Source: Burkholderia sp. PAMC 26561
GTDB taxonomy: Bacteria > Pseudomonadota > Gammaproteobacteria > Burkholderiales > Burkholderiaceae
Assembly: GCF_001557535.2 (NCBI RefSeq)
Contig: NZ_CP014315.1
Coordinates: 744,001 to 808,000 of the forward strand
Reading direction: 5' to 3'
DNA length: 64,000 nucleotides
Below are positions 17,373 through 26,596 of this stretch, piece after piece (within the stretch, counting starts at the first letter, position 1; every line of letters starts with the position of its first letter). The notes below the pieces were generated by a model. The model had not been told where the DNA came from and searched no databases. It saw only the letters and a program-made list of their open reading frames with translations. The position numbers and the translations under genes are program-made.

Positions 17373-18668
17373 ATGAGCCAGACACCACCAAGACCACTGA
17401 ACCCGGACAAACGCGACGACACCGGTCTCGCCGCGTTCTACAAGGAACTGACCACGCAGGAGCGGCGCACCTTCTGGACATGCTTTACCGGCTGGGGGCT
17501 GGACGCGCTCGACTTCATGATCTATCCGCTCGTGATCGGCACCATCATGACGTTGTGGAAAGTCGATACCGGCATTGCGGGCCTGGCGGTGACAGGTACG
17601 CTGCTGACATCGGCTATCGGCGGCTGGCTTGCGGGTTATCTCGCCGACAGGATCGGCCGCGTGAAGACGCTGCAGATCACCGTTGCGTGGTTCTGCATCT
17701 TCAGTATTGCGTGCGCGTTCGTGCAGAACTTCGACCAGTTGATGATCGCACGGGCCATTCTCGGTTTCGGTTTTGGCGGTGAATGGGCGGCGGGCGCCGT
17801 GCTGATCGGCGAAACGATCCGGCCGCAATTCCGGGGCCGCGCGGTAGGCGTGGTGCAATCGGCGTGGGCGGTGGGCTGGGGCGCGGCGGTTCTGTTGCAA
17901 GCGGTAATGTTCTCGGTCTTCCCGCCCGAAACCGCCTGGCGCGCCATGTTCGCATTCGGCGTGCTGCCTGCGCTGCTGCTGGTCTATGCGCGGCGGCATG
18001 TCAGGGAACCCGAGATTGCCGACCGCGCCCGAAAACAACGCGCAATCGATGGCGATGCACCGTCGCTCTGGGAGATCTTTCGTCCTGGCACGCTGAAAAC
18101 GACGATCCTCGGATCGGTTTTCATGATGGGATGCCAGGGCGGTTATTACGCCATATCGACGTGGATTCCGACTTTCCTCAAGACCGAGCGGCATTTGACC
18201 GTCATCAATTCGACCGGCTATCTGGGCTTCCTGATTACCGGAAGTTTTTTCGGTTATCTGTTCGGCGCGTGGATGGCGGACCGTTTCGGACGCAAGAAAC
18301 TCTTCGTGTCGTTTTCGATAGCGGCGATCATCGTGGTGCTCGCCTACACGCAGTTCACGATCAGCAACGAAGCGATCCGCTGGCTCGGTTTTCCGCTGGG
18401 GTTCTTCTCCAGCGGTTATCTTGCGGGCGTGGGATCGTTTCTCTCAGAACTTTATCCGACCCGGCTGCGCGGTTCCGGCCAGGGCTTCTGCTACAACTTC
18501 GGCCGGGGCATGGGCGCGCTTTTCCCTGCGCTTGTCGGCGCGTTTTCGGTACGCTTCGGACTTGCGACCGCCATCGCGATCTTTGCCGTGGTGGCTTACG
18601 CGCTGCTCCTCTTGAGCGCGGCGCTGCTTCCCGAGACGCGCGGCATTCAACTGGATGACATCAAATGA
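17373..18668 (+). CDS. MFS transporter, sugar-acid/aromatic-acid:H+ symporter type
   Basis: 431 residues, 12 predicted helices. The loop 2-3 motif GYLADRIGRVKTLQ and its repeat GAWMADRFGRKKLF mark the major facilitator superfamily. WTCFTGWGLDALDFMIYPLV at helix 1 and FGFGGEWAAGAVLIGE at helix 4 resemble the metabolite:H+ symporters. It overlaps the lactonase gene by 4 bp (ATGA). An MFS carrier next to a complete ABC importer suggests that the operon can take up a second form of the substrate, such as the sugar acid or lactone. Confidence 0.9.
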   Translation: MSQTPPRPLNPDKRDDTGLAAFYKELTTQERRTFWTCFTGWGLDALDFMIYPLVIGTIMTLWKVDTGIAGLAVTGTLLTSAIGGWLAGYLADRIGRVKTLQITVAWFCIFSIACAFVQNFDQLMIARAILGFGFGGEWAAGAVLIGETIRPQFRGRAVGVVQSAWAVGWGAAVLLQAVMFSVFPPETAWRAMFAFGVLPALLLVYARRHVREPEIADRARKQRAIDGDAPSLWEIFRPGTLKTTILGSVFMMGCQGGYYAISTWIPTFLKTERHLTVINSTGYLGFLITGSFFGYLFGAWMADRFGRKKLFVSFSIAAIIVVLAYTQFTISNEAIRWLGFPLGFFSSGYLAGVGSFLSELYPTRLRGSGQGFCYNFGRGMGALFPALVGAFSVRFGLATAIAIFAVVAYALLLLSAALLPETRGIQLDDIK

Positions 18669-19558
18669 CGGCTACCGAAGCAAGCAACGCGCCGCTTTGT
18701 CCGGGACCCGCGCCGGTCCAGCCGCGGGCATCGGCGTTCGAGATGCCCGCCGGCGCGGTCGATACCCACGCGCACGTGATCGGCGGACCGCCGGCTCATC
18801 CCTGGATGCCGGATCGCGCTTACACGCCGCCACCCGCCACGCCCGAGGCTTATCTGAAGATGCTCGATGACGTCGGCTCGCAGTACGGCGTGCTGATCCA
18901 GGTGAGCGTTCACGGGCAGGACAACACGCTGATGCTCGACACGTTGCGTGCGCATCCCGAACGCTTGCGTGGGGTCGTCGTGCCGGCGCTCGGACTTCCC
19001 GATGCACACTATCAATCGATGAAAGACGCCGGCGCGGTCGGCCTGCGCCTGAACGTGCTGTACGGCGGCGGTGGCGTGAGCCTCGCGCAGCTTGCCGAAT
19101 ACGATGCCCTCGCGCGCGACTGGGGCTGGCACATGCAGTTCCTGCTGGACGCGCGGGAATTGCCGGCCATTGCGCCGCAGTTCAGGAAGCTGCAATCGAC
19201 GATTGTTGTCGATCACATGGGCCACATCCCCACGTCCGAAGGCGCCGAATCGGCGGGCTTTCGCGAACTGCTCGCACTCGTTCGCGACGGCGCCTGGGTC
19301 AAGGTCTCGGGCGCATACCGGCTGAGCGCCGGGGAACCACCCTATGCCGACACGCTCGGCTACGCGCAGGCGCTGATCGATACCGCGCCCGATCGTTGCG
19401 TGTGGGGTTCGGACTGGCCGCACGTCGCGACCTGGACCACCATGCCGAGCGTCGCACAATTGCTCGATACGCTTGCGCTCTGGGCGCCGGACCCCACCGT
19501 GCGCACGGCGATTCTTACCACTAACGCACACAAGCTCTACGGCTTCGCTAACCACTAA
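18665..19558 (+). CDS. Amidohydrolase-superfamily lactonase (COG3618, PDC-hydrolase/fuconolactonase-like)
   Basis: 297 residues, TIM-barrel hydrolase. GAVDTHAHVIGGP gives the strand-1 HxH metal site. IVVDHMGHIP supplies a later His, and CVWGSDWPHV the strand-8 catalytic Asp. This set matches the 2-pyrone-4,6-dicarboxylate lactonase/sugar lactonase branch. It starts inside the MFS stop codon (ATGA). In context it should open the aldono-lactone made by the SDR at 12958. Activity on an aromatic lactone is an alternative, but the sugar ABC system argues against it. Confidence 0.85.
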   Translation: MTATEASNAPLCPGPAPVQPRASAFEMPAGAVDTHAHVIGGPPAHPWMPDRAYTPPPATPEAYLKMLDDVGSQYGVLIQVSVHGQDNTLMLDTLRAHPERLRGVVVPALGLPDAHYQSMKDAGAVGLRLNVLYGGGGVSLAQLAEYDALARDWGWHMQFLLDARELPAIAPQFRKLQSTIVVDHMGHIPTSEGAESAGFRELLALVRDGAWVKVSGAYRLSAGEPPYADTLGYAQALIDTAPDRCVWGSDWPHVATWTTMPSVAQLLDTLALWAPDPTVRTAILTTNAHKLYGFANH

Positions 19559-19562
19559 AACC

Positions 19563-21293
19563 ATGTCAGAAAAATCCTTTACGGGTCTTCGCAAAGGCCT
19601 GACCAGCTACGGCGACAGCGGCTTCTCGCTCTTCCTGCGCAAGGCGTTCATCAAAGGCGCCGGCTACACTGACAGCGCGCTCGATCGCCCCGTGGTCGGC
19701 ATCGTCAATACGGGCAGCGCGTACAACCCATGCCATGGCAACGCGCCGCAACTGATCGAGGCGGTCAAGCGCGGCGTGATGCTGGCCGGCGGCCTGCCGA
19801 TGGACTTCCCGACCATCAGCATCCACGAAAGCTTTTCATCGCCGACGAGCATGTACCTGCGCAACCTCATGTCGATGGACACCGAGGAAATGCTGCGCGC
19901 GCAACCCATGGACGCCGTCGTGATGATCGGCGGCTGCGACAAGACGGTGCCGGCGCAACTGATGGGCGCGGCATCGGCGGGTCTCCCGGCCATTCAACTG
20001 ATCACCGGATCCATGCTGACGGGTTCGCATCGTTCCGAACGTGTGGGCGCGTGCACGGATTGCCGCCGCTACTGGGGCAAGTTCCGCGCGGAAGAGATCG
20101 ACGAGCAGGAGATCGCCGATGTCAACAACCAGCTCGTCGCGAGTGTGGGGACCTGTTCGGTGATGGGCACCGCAAGCACGATGGCGTGCATTGCCGAGGC
20201 CTTGGGCATGACCGTGCCTGGCGGTGCATCGCCGCCCGCCGTTACCGCCGACCGCATGCGCGTGGCGGAACTAAGTGGCGCGCAGGCCGTGAAGATGGCG
20301 CATGAACGGCTGACCATCGACAAGATCCTGACGCCCGATGCATTTCATAACGCAATGCGCGTGTTGCTTGCAATCGGCGGATCGACGAACGGCATCATCC
20401 ATCTGACGGCGATCGCCGGGCGTTGCGGGCTCGAAGTCGACCTGAAGGCGCTCGACCGGATGGGCCGCGATACCCCCGTCCTGGTGGACCTGAAGCCGTC
20501 CGGGCAGCATTACATGGAAGACTTCCATCATGCCGGCGGCATGGCCACGCTGCTGCGCGAACTCAAGCCGCTGCTCAAGCTGGATGCGCTGACCGTCACG
20601 GGCCGCACGCTTGGCGAGGAAATCGAACTCAGCGGACCGGGCTTTGCGCAAGACGTCGTGAAGACGCGCGAACGGCCGATCTATCCGCAGGGAGGCATTG
20701 CCGTGCTCGAAGGGAATCTTGCGCCGGGCGGTGCGATCATCAAGCAATCGGCGGCGCATCCGGACCTCATGGAACACACCGGTCGCGCGGTCGTCTTCGA
20801 GAACGCCGATGACATGGCGCTGCGCATCGATTCCGACGATCTCGATGTCACCGCCGACGACATCCTGGTGCTCAAGAACATCGGACCGAAGGGCGCGCCG
20901 GGCATGCCGGAGGCGGGCTATATTCCGATTCCGAAAAAGCTGGCGAAGGCGGGGGTGAAGGACATCGTCCGGATCTCCGATGGCCGCATGAGCGGCACCG
21001 CGTTCGGCACGATCGTGTTGCACGTGACGCCCGAGGCCGCGATCGGCGGGCCGCTTGCCCATGTGCACAACGGCGACCAGATCCGCCTGAGCGTGGCGAA
21101 TCGCGAGATATCGCTGCTCGTCCCGGAGGAAGAACTGGCGCAGCGCGCGCTCGATGAGCCCGTCGTCGTGCCGACAGCCGGGCGCGGCTACCGGAAGCTC
21201 TTCCTGGAAACGGTGACGCAGGCGGACAAGGGCGTGGATTTCGATTTCCTGCGTGCGGAGCATTTCACCGGATCGACGCCGACCATCGAGTGA
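19563..21293 (+). CDS. IlvD/Edd-family dehydratase (sugar-acid dehydratase)
   Basis: 576 residues from ATG 19563, four bases after the lactonase stop. Three conserved cysteines of the Fe-S/Mg site are visible: TGSAYNPCHGNAP, VMIGGCDKTVPAQLMG and VGTCSVMGTASTM. KDIVRISDGRMSGTAFGT near the C-terminus is the ISDGRMSG family motif. The length fits L-arabonate/D-xylonate-type dehydratases, and the position after a lactonase supports conversion of an aldonate to a 2-keto-3-deoxy acid. No aldolase or further dehydrogenase follows in the window, so the pathway must finish elsewhere. Confidence 0.9.
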   Translation: MSEKSFTGLRKGLTSYGDSGFSLFLRKAFIKGAGYTDSALDRPVVGIVNTGSAYNPCHGNAPQLIEAVKRGVMLAGGLPMDFPTISIHESFSSPTSMYLRNLMSMDTEEMLRAQPMDAVVMIGGCDKTVPAQLMGAASAGLPAIQLITGSMLTGSHRSERVGACTDCRRYWGKFRAEEIDEQEIADVNNQLVASVGTCSVMGTASTMACIAEALGMTVPGGASPPAVTADRMRVAELSGAQAVKMAHERLTIDKILTPDAFHNAMRVLLAIGGSTNGIIHLTAIAGRCGLEVDLKALDRMGRDTPVLVDLKPSGQHYMEDFHHAGGMATLLRELKPLLKLDALTVTGRTLGEEIELSGPGFAQDVVKTRERPIYPQGGIAVLEGNLAPGGAIIKQSAAHPDLMEHTGRAVVFENADDMALRIDSDDLDVTADDILVLKNIGPKGAPGMPEAGYIPIPKKLAKAGVKDIVRISDGRMSGTAFGTIVLHVTPEAAIGGPLAHVHNGDQIRLSVANREISLLVPEEELAQRALDEPVVVPTAGRGYRKLFLETVTQADKGVDFDFLRAEHFTGSTPTIE

Positions 21294-21306
21294 TGATCGA
21301 CCAGCT

Positions 21307-22131
21307 TCACGAGTCTGCAGAGTAGGCGATGTCCTTCTGTGCTTCAAGCGCCTTCAGCCGTTCCGTCAGCGCCGCGCGGATCGACTCGTAGGCCGTGCCA
21401 CCCAGCGTCAGGCGCAAGGGCGGGTGCGCCGAGTCGGCGGCGGCGATCATCGCGTCGACGGTCTTGCCCGCGTCGCCGCGAATCGCGAAGCTGTTGGTCG
21501 CGATCGCTCGCCGGACATCGCCCGCCGGCGTGTTTTCGTACTCAGGCATGGGCTTGGCGTGGTCCAGCCCGGCGCCGAACTGCGTGCTCGTCGGTCCTGG
21601 CTCCACGATCACGAAGTCGATGCCAAACGGCGCCACTTCCTTCGCCACCGACTCCACGAAACCTTCAATACCCCATTTCGTCGTGTGATAGAGGCTGAAG
21701 TTCGGATACGCGATCTGTCCGCCCTCCGATGAAACCTGGACGATCCTGCCGCCGCCCTGGGCGCGAAGATGCGGCAGCGCCGCGCGGATGACCTGAATCG
21801 AGCCGGTGAGATTGGTCGCGATTTGCCGGTCGATCTGCTCGTCGGTCACCTCTTCGCCTGCGCCGAACAGACCATAACCCGCATTGCTCACAACGACATC
21901 GATACGGCCCGCGGCTTCGAACGCCCCGGCAATGCACGTCCGGGTCGCCCGGGTATGGGTGACATCGAGCGTCAGTACGTGAAGGCGGTCGTTGTATTGC
22001 TCCTTGAGGTCGTCGAGCGCGCCATCGCGGCGCAGCGTTGCGACGACCGTGTCGCCTCGCGCGAGGAGGCGCTCGGCGAGCAGCCGGCCGAGGCCGGAGG
22101 ACGTGCCGGTGATAAGCCAGGTCTTTGTCAT
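21307..22131 (-). CDS. Short-chain dehydrogenase/reductase
   Basis: 274 residues from ATG 22131, which follows GGGAG by five bases. The longer in-frame start at 22242 would overlap the divergent LysR gene. Motifs are LITGTSSGLGRLLAERLLAR, VVSNAGYGLFG, the Ser in VQVSSEGG, and YHTTKWGIEGF (YxxxK). It is convergent with the dehydratase (13 bp gap) and divergent from LysR 22242, the usual regulator-target layout. The substrate is unknown. Confidence 0.88.
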   Translation of the reverse strand: MTKTWLITGTSSGLGRLLAERLLARGDTVVATLRRDGALDDLKEQYNDRLHVLTLDVTHTRATRTCIAGAFEAAGRIDVVVSNAGYGLFGAGEEVTDEQIDRQIATNLTGSIQVIRAALPHLRAQGGGRIVQVSSEGGQIAYPNFSLYHTTKWGIEGFVESVAKEVAPFGIDFVIVEPGPTSTQFGAGLDHAKPMPEYENTPAGDVRRAIATNSFAIRGDAGKTVDAMIAAADSAHPPLRLTLGGTAYESIRAALTERLKALEAQKDIAYSADS

Positions 22132-22241
22132 GGTGTCTCCCAAAAGTCGTCGGATCGGATTGCCTGAGACCCATTCTAGGTGCCGATGATTGGTGAGAGA
22201 AGTCGCTATAGTGTGCATGCCCCCGTGAAAAATCGACACCA

Positions 22242-23141
22242 ATGACCAAACCCACGCTTGCCGATCTCACTGCGTTTTCCGCCGTCGCGGCGCATCGGAG
22301 TTTCCGCCGCGCCGCCGATGCGCTCGGTGTGTCGCGGTCATCGCTAAGTCACACCATGCTTGCGTTGGAGCGCCAGTTGGGCGTGCGCCTGCTCAATCGC
22401 ACCACGCGCAGCGTGGCGCCGACGGAGGCCGGTGAAGCGCTGCTGGTGCGCATCGGGCCCGTGCTGCGCGATCTCGATGAAGCGCTGGACGCAGTCGCCG
22501 ATGCTCGCGGCAATCCGAGCGGCATGCTGCGGATCAACGCCAACGAGGGCGCTGCGAGGATCCTGCTGAAAGCCGCGGTGCCGCGCTTTCTGGAACGCTT
22601 TCCCGGCATGGCGCTGGATCTGGTGGTGGAGGGCCGGCTCGTGGACATCGTGGAACAGGGTTTCGATGCCGGTGTGCGGCTAGAGGAGTCGGTGCCGCGT
22701 GACATGGTGGCGGTACGCATTGGCGGCGACTTGCGTTTTGTCGTGGTCGCGGCGCCCTCGTATCTTGCGGGACGAAAGCCGCTCATCACACCCGATGACC
22801 TTCGCGAGCACGCCTGTATCCGGCAGCGCTTGCCGAGTGGCAAGCGGTACCGATGGGAATTCGCAAGGCGCGGCGAGGAAGTGCTGGTCGATGTTCCCGG
22901 CGCGCTCACGCTGGATAACAACGGGCTGATGGTCGAAGCCGCGTCCGATGGACTGGGCCTGGCCTACGTGCCGGAAGCAGCCGCACGTGACTGGCTGGAC
23001 GATGGCCGGCTGGTGCTCGTGCTGCAAGAGTGGTGCCCGTTCATTCCGGGGTTGTGTTTGTACTATCCCGGACATCGGCACGTGCCGGCCGGATTGCGGG
23101 CTTTTATCGATGTGCTCAAGGAGGTTAATGGCGACGCTTGA
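22242..23141 (+). CDS. LysR-family transcriptional regulator
   Basis: 299 residues. The N-terminal winged HTH reads FSAVAAHRSFRRAADALGVS then RSSLSHTMLALERQLGVRLL and NRTTRSVAPTEAG. The rest is a periplasmic-binding-like effector domain with the usual GLGLAYVPEAAARDWLDDGR near the end. It is divergent from the SDR gene, 110 bp away, and presumably controls it and itself. No single convincing T-N11-A box stood out in the gap. Confidence 0.92.
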   Translation: MTKPTLADLTAFSAVAAHRSFRRAADALGVSRSSLSHTMLALERQLGVRLLNRTTRSVAPTEAGEALLVRIGPVLRDLDEALDAVADARGNPSGMLRINANEGAARILLKAAVPRFLERFPGMALDLVVEGRLVDIVEQGFDAGVRLEESVPRDMVAVRIGGDLRFVVVAAPSYLAGRKPLITPDDLREHACIRQRLPSGKRYRWEFARRGEEVLVDVPGALTLDNNGLMVEAASDGLGLAYVPEAAARDWLDDGRLVLVLQEWCPFIPGLCLYYPGHRHVPAGLRAFIDVLKEVNGDA

Positions 23142-23144
23142 AAG

Positions 23145-23167
23145 CGGGCCGGAGGATTCCCGGCCCG
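23145..23167. terminator. Bidirectional terminator hairpin
   Basis: An 8-bp perfect GC-rich stem (CGGGCCGG / CCGGCCCG) with a 7-base loop lies four bases after the LysR stop and just before the convergent SnoaL-like gene's stop. There is no long T tract. Confidence 0.6.
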
Positions 23168-23181
23168 TTCCATGAAAACGA

Positions 23182-23631
23182 TCACGCCGCCTCGATCAGC
23201 CCTAGCTGCTGCAGTGCAGTCACGCCATCGTCCAGACCGGTCTCTTCAACGATCATGCCGCCTTGCAGCCGGAGCACGGTCGTCCCCGTGAAGCGCATTG
23301 TCCGGCCGGTCGCGGCAGGCAGTGCGCCGATGAGAAAGTCATCGAACGCCTGACCGGTGTGCGTGCCACCGCCTTCCCAGCGGCCGACCACGTAATCGCC
23401 TTCCGCGATCAGATCGGCCGTGCCCCAAAAGTTGAGATCCGGGAATGCGGCGCGAAAACCGGTCATGAACGACTTGATGTCCTCGCGGCCACGGCGCGGC
23501 TCGTGCAGCGAATACTGCAGGATCATGTCGGGTGCAGCGAGTTCATCGACGATACCGAGGTCGCAGGTCGCGCCCCAAAAACGGGTGAACCAGCGGCCGA
23601 CGATAGCCTTGTTGTCATCTTGCCTGGACAT
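23182..23631 (-). CDS. SnoaL-like (NTF2-fold) ester cyclase/polyketide cyclase family protein
   Basis: 149 residues of the NTF2-like fold. The N-terminal helix DNKAIVGRWFTRFWG, then DELAAPDMILQYSLHEPRRG, FMTGFRAAFPDLNF and a GDYVVGRWEGGGTHTG strand pair are typical of the SnoaL/ester cyclase group. Members are usually stand-alone cytoplasmic proteins of unknown substrate. It is convergent with LysR. Nothing nearby indicates a pathway. Confidence 0.8.
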   Translation of the reverse strand: MSRQDDNKAIVGRWFTRFWGATCDLGIVDELAAPDMILQYSLHEPRRGREDIKSFMTGFRAAFPDLNFWGTADLIAEGDYVVGRWEGGGTHTGQAFDDFLIGALPAATGRTMRFTGTTVLRLQGGMIVEETGLDDGVTALQQLGLIEAA

Positions 23632-23782
23632 GGTGATTCCTCATTGAATGTGCTCGGGAAAGAGAAGCACGTTCGCCTCTCCTTGCCTGAAGACTATCGA
23701 TGCAGGCATGCACCAGCGTCTCGTTTCTTGCTGCAACACTCGAAGAATCACTACGGAGAACCAGCATGATGAAACCAACGCT

Positions 23783-24043
23783 TCATTCCCGATCAAGCCA
23801 GCTATCCAGCGCCACGCGAAACGCGACGGCGGCGATCACGGGCACGGTCAGCATCATGACGATGCCGAAATTTTCTATCGCATCGCCGTACAAGACCGTG
23901 TGATATAGCACGACGCTGGAGACCGCAACGAGGGCGACGAAGCCCGCGATCACCATCAGGATATGGCGCACGGCCTGGGACGGCTGCCAGCGCTTTTGTC
24001 GTCTGGCGGTATCGATGTCAGGTTTTTGTGGGTTTTCTGGCAT
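23783..24043 (-). CDS. Small hypothetical two-helix membrane protein
   Basis: 86 residues. A charged N-terminus (DTARRQKRWQPSQ) precedes two clear hydrophobic spans, HILMVIAGFVALVAVSSVVL and FGIVMMLTVPVIAAVAFRVA, and the protein ends SWLDRE. The alternating charge and paired helices are not expected of a shadow frame. No family was recognised. It lies downstream of the PfkB operon on the same strand, separated by about 150 bp containing a hairpin. Confidence 0.6.
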   Translation of the reverse strand: MPENPQKPDIDTARRQKRWQPSQAVRHILMVIAGFVALVAVSSVVLYHTVLYGDAIENFGIVMMLTVPVIAAVAFRVALDSWLDRE

Positions 24044-24073
24044 AGCAGGGCGCCTGACTGTACGGACCGCATT

Positions 24074-24090
24074 CGCCGGCCCGGCCGGCG
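24074..24090. terminator. GC-rich palindrome, possible terminator after the PfkB operon
   Basis: 8-bp arms CGCCGGCC / GGCCGGCG around a single C, perfectly matched, lie about 100 bp past the end of the pfkB-like gene and before the next minus-strand gene. No T tract is present, so it could instead be a regulatory palindrome. Confidence 0.35.
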
Positions 24091-24191
24091 CGCAACAGGC
24101 ATGTGACTGAGTAGATAAAGCTGCATGTTACTCGCGTTTGCCGGCCCTTTACCAACGCGCAGCGGTCCTTTCAGATTACCGTAAATTCCCG

Positions 24192-25085
24192 CTATCGAAC
24201 GATGTCCTGCATTTCTTCCACCGACGGAATCGCGCTGAACGTCCCGGTCCGCCCGACCGTCAGCGCGGCGGCGCGCTGCCCTGCCTGGATGGCGTCGTCG
24301 AGCGAGGCGCCTCGCGCAAGCGAGCCGACCAGCACCCCTGAGAAAACGTCGCCCGCACCGGATGTATCGGAGGCTTTTACCGGCCGTGCCGCGAAGTTCG
24401 ACGCGCCTTCGTGCGTCGAAAGCAGGCACCCTTCAGCGCCCAGGGTCACGATCACCCAAGCCGGCACCTTCGCCTGCAACCACGCCGCCGAATCCTTTAC
24501 GTCGACACCTTTTGCGATGTCCAGGATTTCGCCCTCGTTCGCGATGACACCGTCGCACTTCTCAAGCGCTTCGGTGCTGTCCCAGTGCCACGGCGCGGCG
24601 TTGATCACGACTTTCGCGCTGCGCGCGCGAGCCAGATCGGCGACCGCGTTGGTGCTGGCAAGAGACAGGTTGCCTTGCATCAGCACGTAGTCTCCCGCTT
24701 GAACGTCTGATAGAGACGCCGTGAGACGTTCCGCGCTGCTCGCCTGCGTGCAACCGATCGTGGTGATGATCGAGTTCTCGCCGTCGGCGGTCACCGTGAG
24801 GATCGAGACATCCGTATCACAAGACAATTTGATCAGACGCAGATCGTCGAACGCTTCTCGAAGCAGCGCGTTCTCGATCTCGATGCCGGCAGCATCACCG
24901 CCTATTGCCGAGACGAACACGACCTTCGCGCCCGAACGCTGCGCCGCCACCGCCTGATTCAGCCCCTTTCCACCGGGTGCGCGAGCGATCGATTGCGCCA
25001 GAACCGACTCGCCCGGGCGCGGTGCGCGCCGGACATTGAGCGTCACATCCGACACTGCATTGCCCACCACGAACACACGTTTCAT
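24192..25085 (-). CDS. PfkB-family carbohydrate kinase (ribokinase-like)
   Basis: 297 residues, the length of a ribokinase. The N-terminal substrate site GGKGLNQAVAAQRSG and the C-terminal catalytic motif ASDTSGAGDVFSGVLVG (catalytic Asp in GAGD, anion hole) are complete. It starts 4 bp inside the BtpA-family gene's end (overlap ATGA). It is the last gene of a LacI-controlled operon with a ribose-type ABC importer, TenA and BtpA proteins. It probably phosphorylates the sugar or nucleoside-like product in the cytoplasm; the substrate is unknown. Confidence 0.9.
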   Translation of the reverse strand: MKRVFVVGNAVSDVTLNVRRAPRPGESVLAQSIARAPGGKGLNQAVAAQRSGAKVVFVSAIGGDAAGIEIENALLREAFDDLRLIKLSCDTDVSILTVTADGENSIITTIGCTQASSAERLTASLSDVQAGDYVLMQGNLSLASTNAVADLARARSAKVVINAAPWHWDSTEALEKCDGVIANEGEILDIAKGVDVKDSAAWLQAKVPAWVIVTLGAEGCLLSTHEGASNFAARPVKASDTSGAGDVFSGVLVGSLARGASLDDAIQAGQRAAALTVGRTGTFSAIPSVEEMQDIVR

Positions 25086-25927
25086 GAACGGGCCTTGTTT
25101 GCAGCGGCCATGAATTCATGCACGCGATCTCGATCGACGTCGTTCCACCACAGCCCGTCTTTCTTGAGGAAGCTCGCAACGATGACGGCATCGGCAATGG
25201 AAAACATGTCGCCAATGTTCGCCGGCGTGACGCCCGATCCAACGACCACGGGCAGCGACGTTCCCTTGCCGATAGCCGCGAGTTCATCGAGTTGCGCGGA
25301 GTCGCCCGTTCGCTGGCCCGTCGCCACGGCTGCGTCGGCATCGAAGAATTCCACGTCGCGAGCGAGTTCGGGGATCGAGCGGTCGCCCGTGATGGCGTGC
25401 GCGCCGTGCTTCACGTGGACGTCGGCGAAGATCTTGATGTCCCTTGCATGCAGCCACGAGCGGTAACGTGTCGCCTGCGCGGCGGGACCCTCGACAATGC
25501 CCTCATTGGCCACGTATGCGTTCGCCCACTGGTTCACACGAATGAACGACGCCGACGCCGCCTTGGCAATTGCAAGCGCCTGGATTGCGCCGTTCGCGAG
25601 CACGTTGATGCCGACAGGGCATTTCACCGTGCGTTTGACGGCTTCGGTAATCATGGTCATTGCCGCAACCGTTTCCGGGCCGATACTGTCCGGCTTGCTG
25701 AACGGAATATCGCCGTGGTTCTCGACCATCAGTCCGTCGACGCCACCTTCCACGAGCAGACGCGCTTCGTTGCATGAGAAGGCGATGATGTCCTCCATCC
25801 GCTCTCCGTCGTAGCGCGCGGAGCCGGGCAGCGGAAGACAATGAAGCATGCCGATGACCGCTTTCTTGCGGCCGAACAGCGTGGCGATGGCATTGGGTTT
25901 TTCATTCAAAACGAGCTTGTGCGACAT
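25082..25927 (-). CDS. BtpA/SgcQ family protein (COG0434)
   Basis: 281 residues, a TIM-barrel-like protein. Family stretches are AVIGMLHCLPLPGSARYDG, GGVDGLMVENHGDIPFSKP, FIRVNQWANAYVANEGIVEG, IKIFADVHVKHGAH and PVVVGSGVTPANIGD. Homologues include BtpA, linked to photosystem I biogenesis in cyanobacteria, and SgcQ of the E. coli sgc sugar locus; the biochemical reaction is not established. Its position between TenA and PfkB in an import operon suggests a sugar-phosphate or glycoside-processing step, by inference. It overlaps pfkB by 4 bp. Confidence 0.88.
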   Translation of the reverse strand: MSHKLVLNEKPNAIATLFGRKKAVIGMLHCLPLPGSARYDGERMEDIIAFSCNEARLLVEGGVDGLMVENHGDIPFSKPDSIGPETVAAMTMITEAVKRTVKCPVGINVLANGAIQALAIAKAASASFIRVNQWANAYVANEGIVEGPAAQATRYRSWLHARDIKIFADVHVKHGAHAITGDRSIPELARDVEFFDADAAVATGQRTGDSAQLDELAAIGKGTSLPVVVGSGVTPANIGDMFSIADAVIVASFLKKDGLWWNDVDRDRVHEFMAAANKARS

Positions 25928-25948
25928 ACATGTATCCCTGGTTGACGA

Positions 25949-26596
25949 CTATTCGTACGCGGCGCTGTGGAAGCCGATTTCAAGCGAAAGGGCTTTGGAG
26001 AAGATCTCGTTTGCACGCCCGAAATCGAACTTGGCGGCAGGGAGGGTGTCGATCTCGTTCTTGAGCCACGCGGCTTGATTGAGGAAGGCGATGTCGGTGT
26101 GCAGCAGGACCCAGGCCCTGACGTTTGGATCCGCGATGTGAGCGCGCGCCGCCGCTTGGCACCACTCGGCGTACATCCACTCGGCGCACATCATCGCGAC
26201 GACGACGTCGTGGTAAGACCCGTTTGCCGCGATCTCGAGCATGCCGGAGTTGAATGCAACAACGCGGGCGGGCAGGGTATCGAGGTCCGAAACAGGACGC
26301 ACATCCAGTGCGTCGAACACGGCTTCGAAATAAGGAATCTGCTCAGTCGATAAAGCGTGCAGCACGCCCGAAAGCCAACGCTTCCTGCCGAGATCCGGCG
26401 CCTTGACGAGCGCGTAGCCAAAGATCGTGATGGCGGTTTCGACAAACAAATGTTCGTATCGAAGATAGTTGTGAAACACGTTTTTTGCAAGCGAATCGTT
26501 CTTGATGTCTTCGACGAACGCATGCGCCTGCATCTCGTTCCAAAGGGCCAGGTTCTTTTCTCGCAACTGGTTTGAATGGGATTGAAGCTCCATCAT
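25949..26596 (-). CDS. tenA: TenA/thiaminase II family protein
   Basis: 215 residues, all-helical haem-oxygenase-like fold. VFHNYLRYEHLFVETAITIF and MMCAEWMYAEWCQAAARAH match TenA helices; the Cys in MMCAEW aligns with the catalytic Cys of thiaminase II, and the C-terminal LEIGFHSAAYE retains the late Glu. TenA proteins hydrolyse aminopyrimidine derivatives and thiamine breakdown products. Here it sits in a sugar-type ABC operon rather than with thi genes. Its start overlaps the permease stop (ATGA) and has a GGA-rich site. A role on an imported amine-linked glycoside is an inference. Confidence 0.85.
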   Translation of the reverse strand: MMELQSHSNQLREKNLALWNEMQAHAFVEDIKNDSLAKNVFHNYLRYEHLFVETAITIFGYALVKAPDLGRKRWLSGVLHALSTEQIPYFEAVFDALDVRPVSDLDTLPARVVAFNSGMLEIAANGSYHDVVVAMMCAEWMYAEWCQAAARAHIADPNVRAWVLLHTDIAFLNQAAWLKNEIDTLPAAKFDFGRANEIFSKALSLEIGFHSAAYE

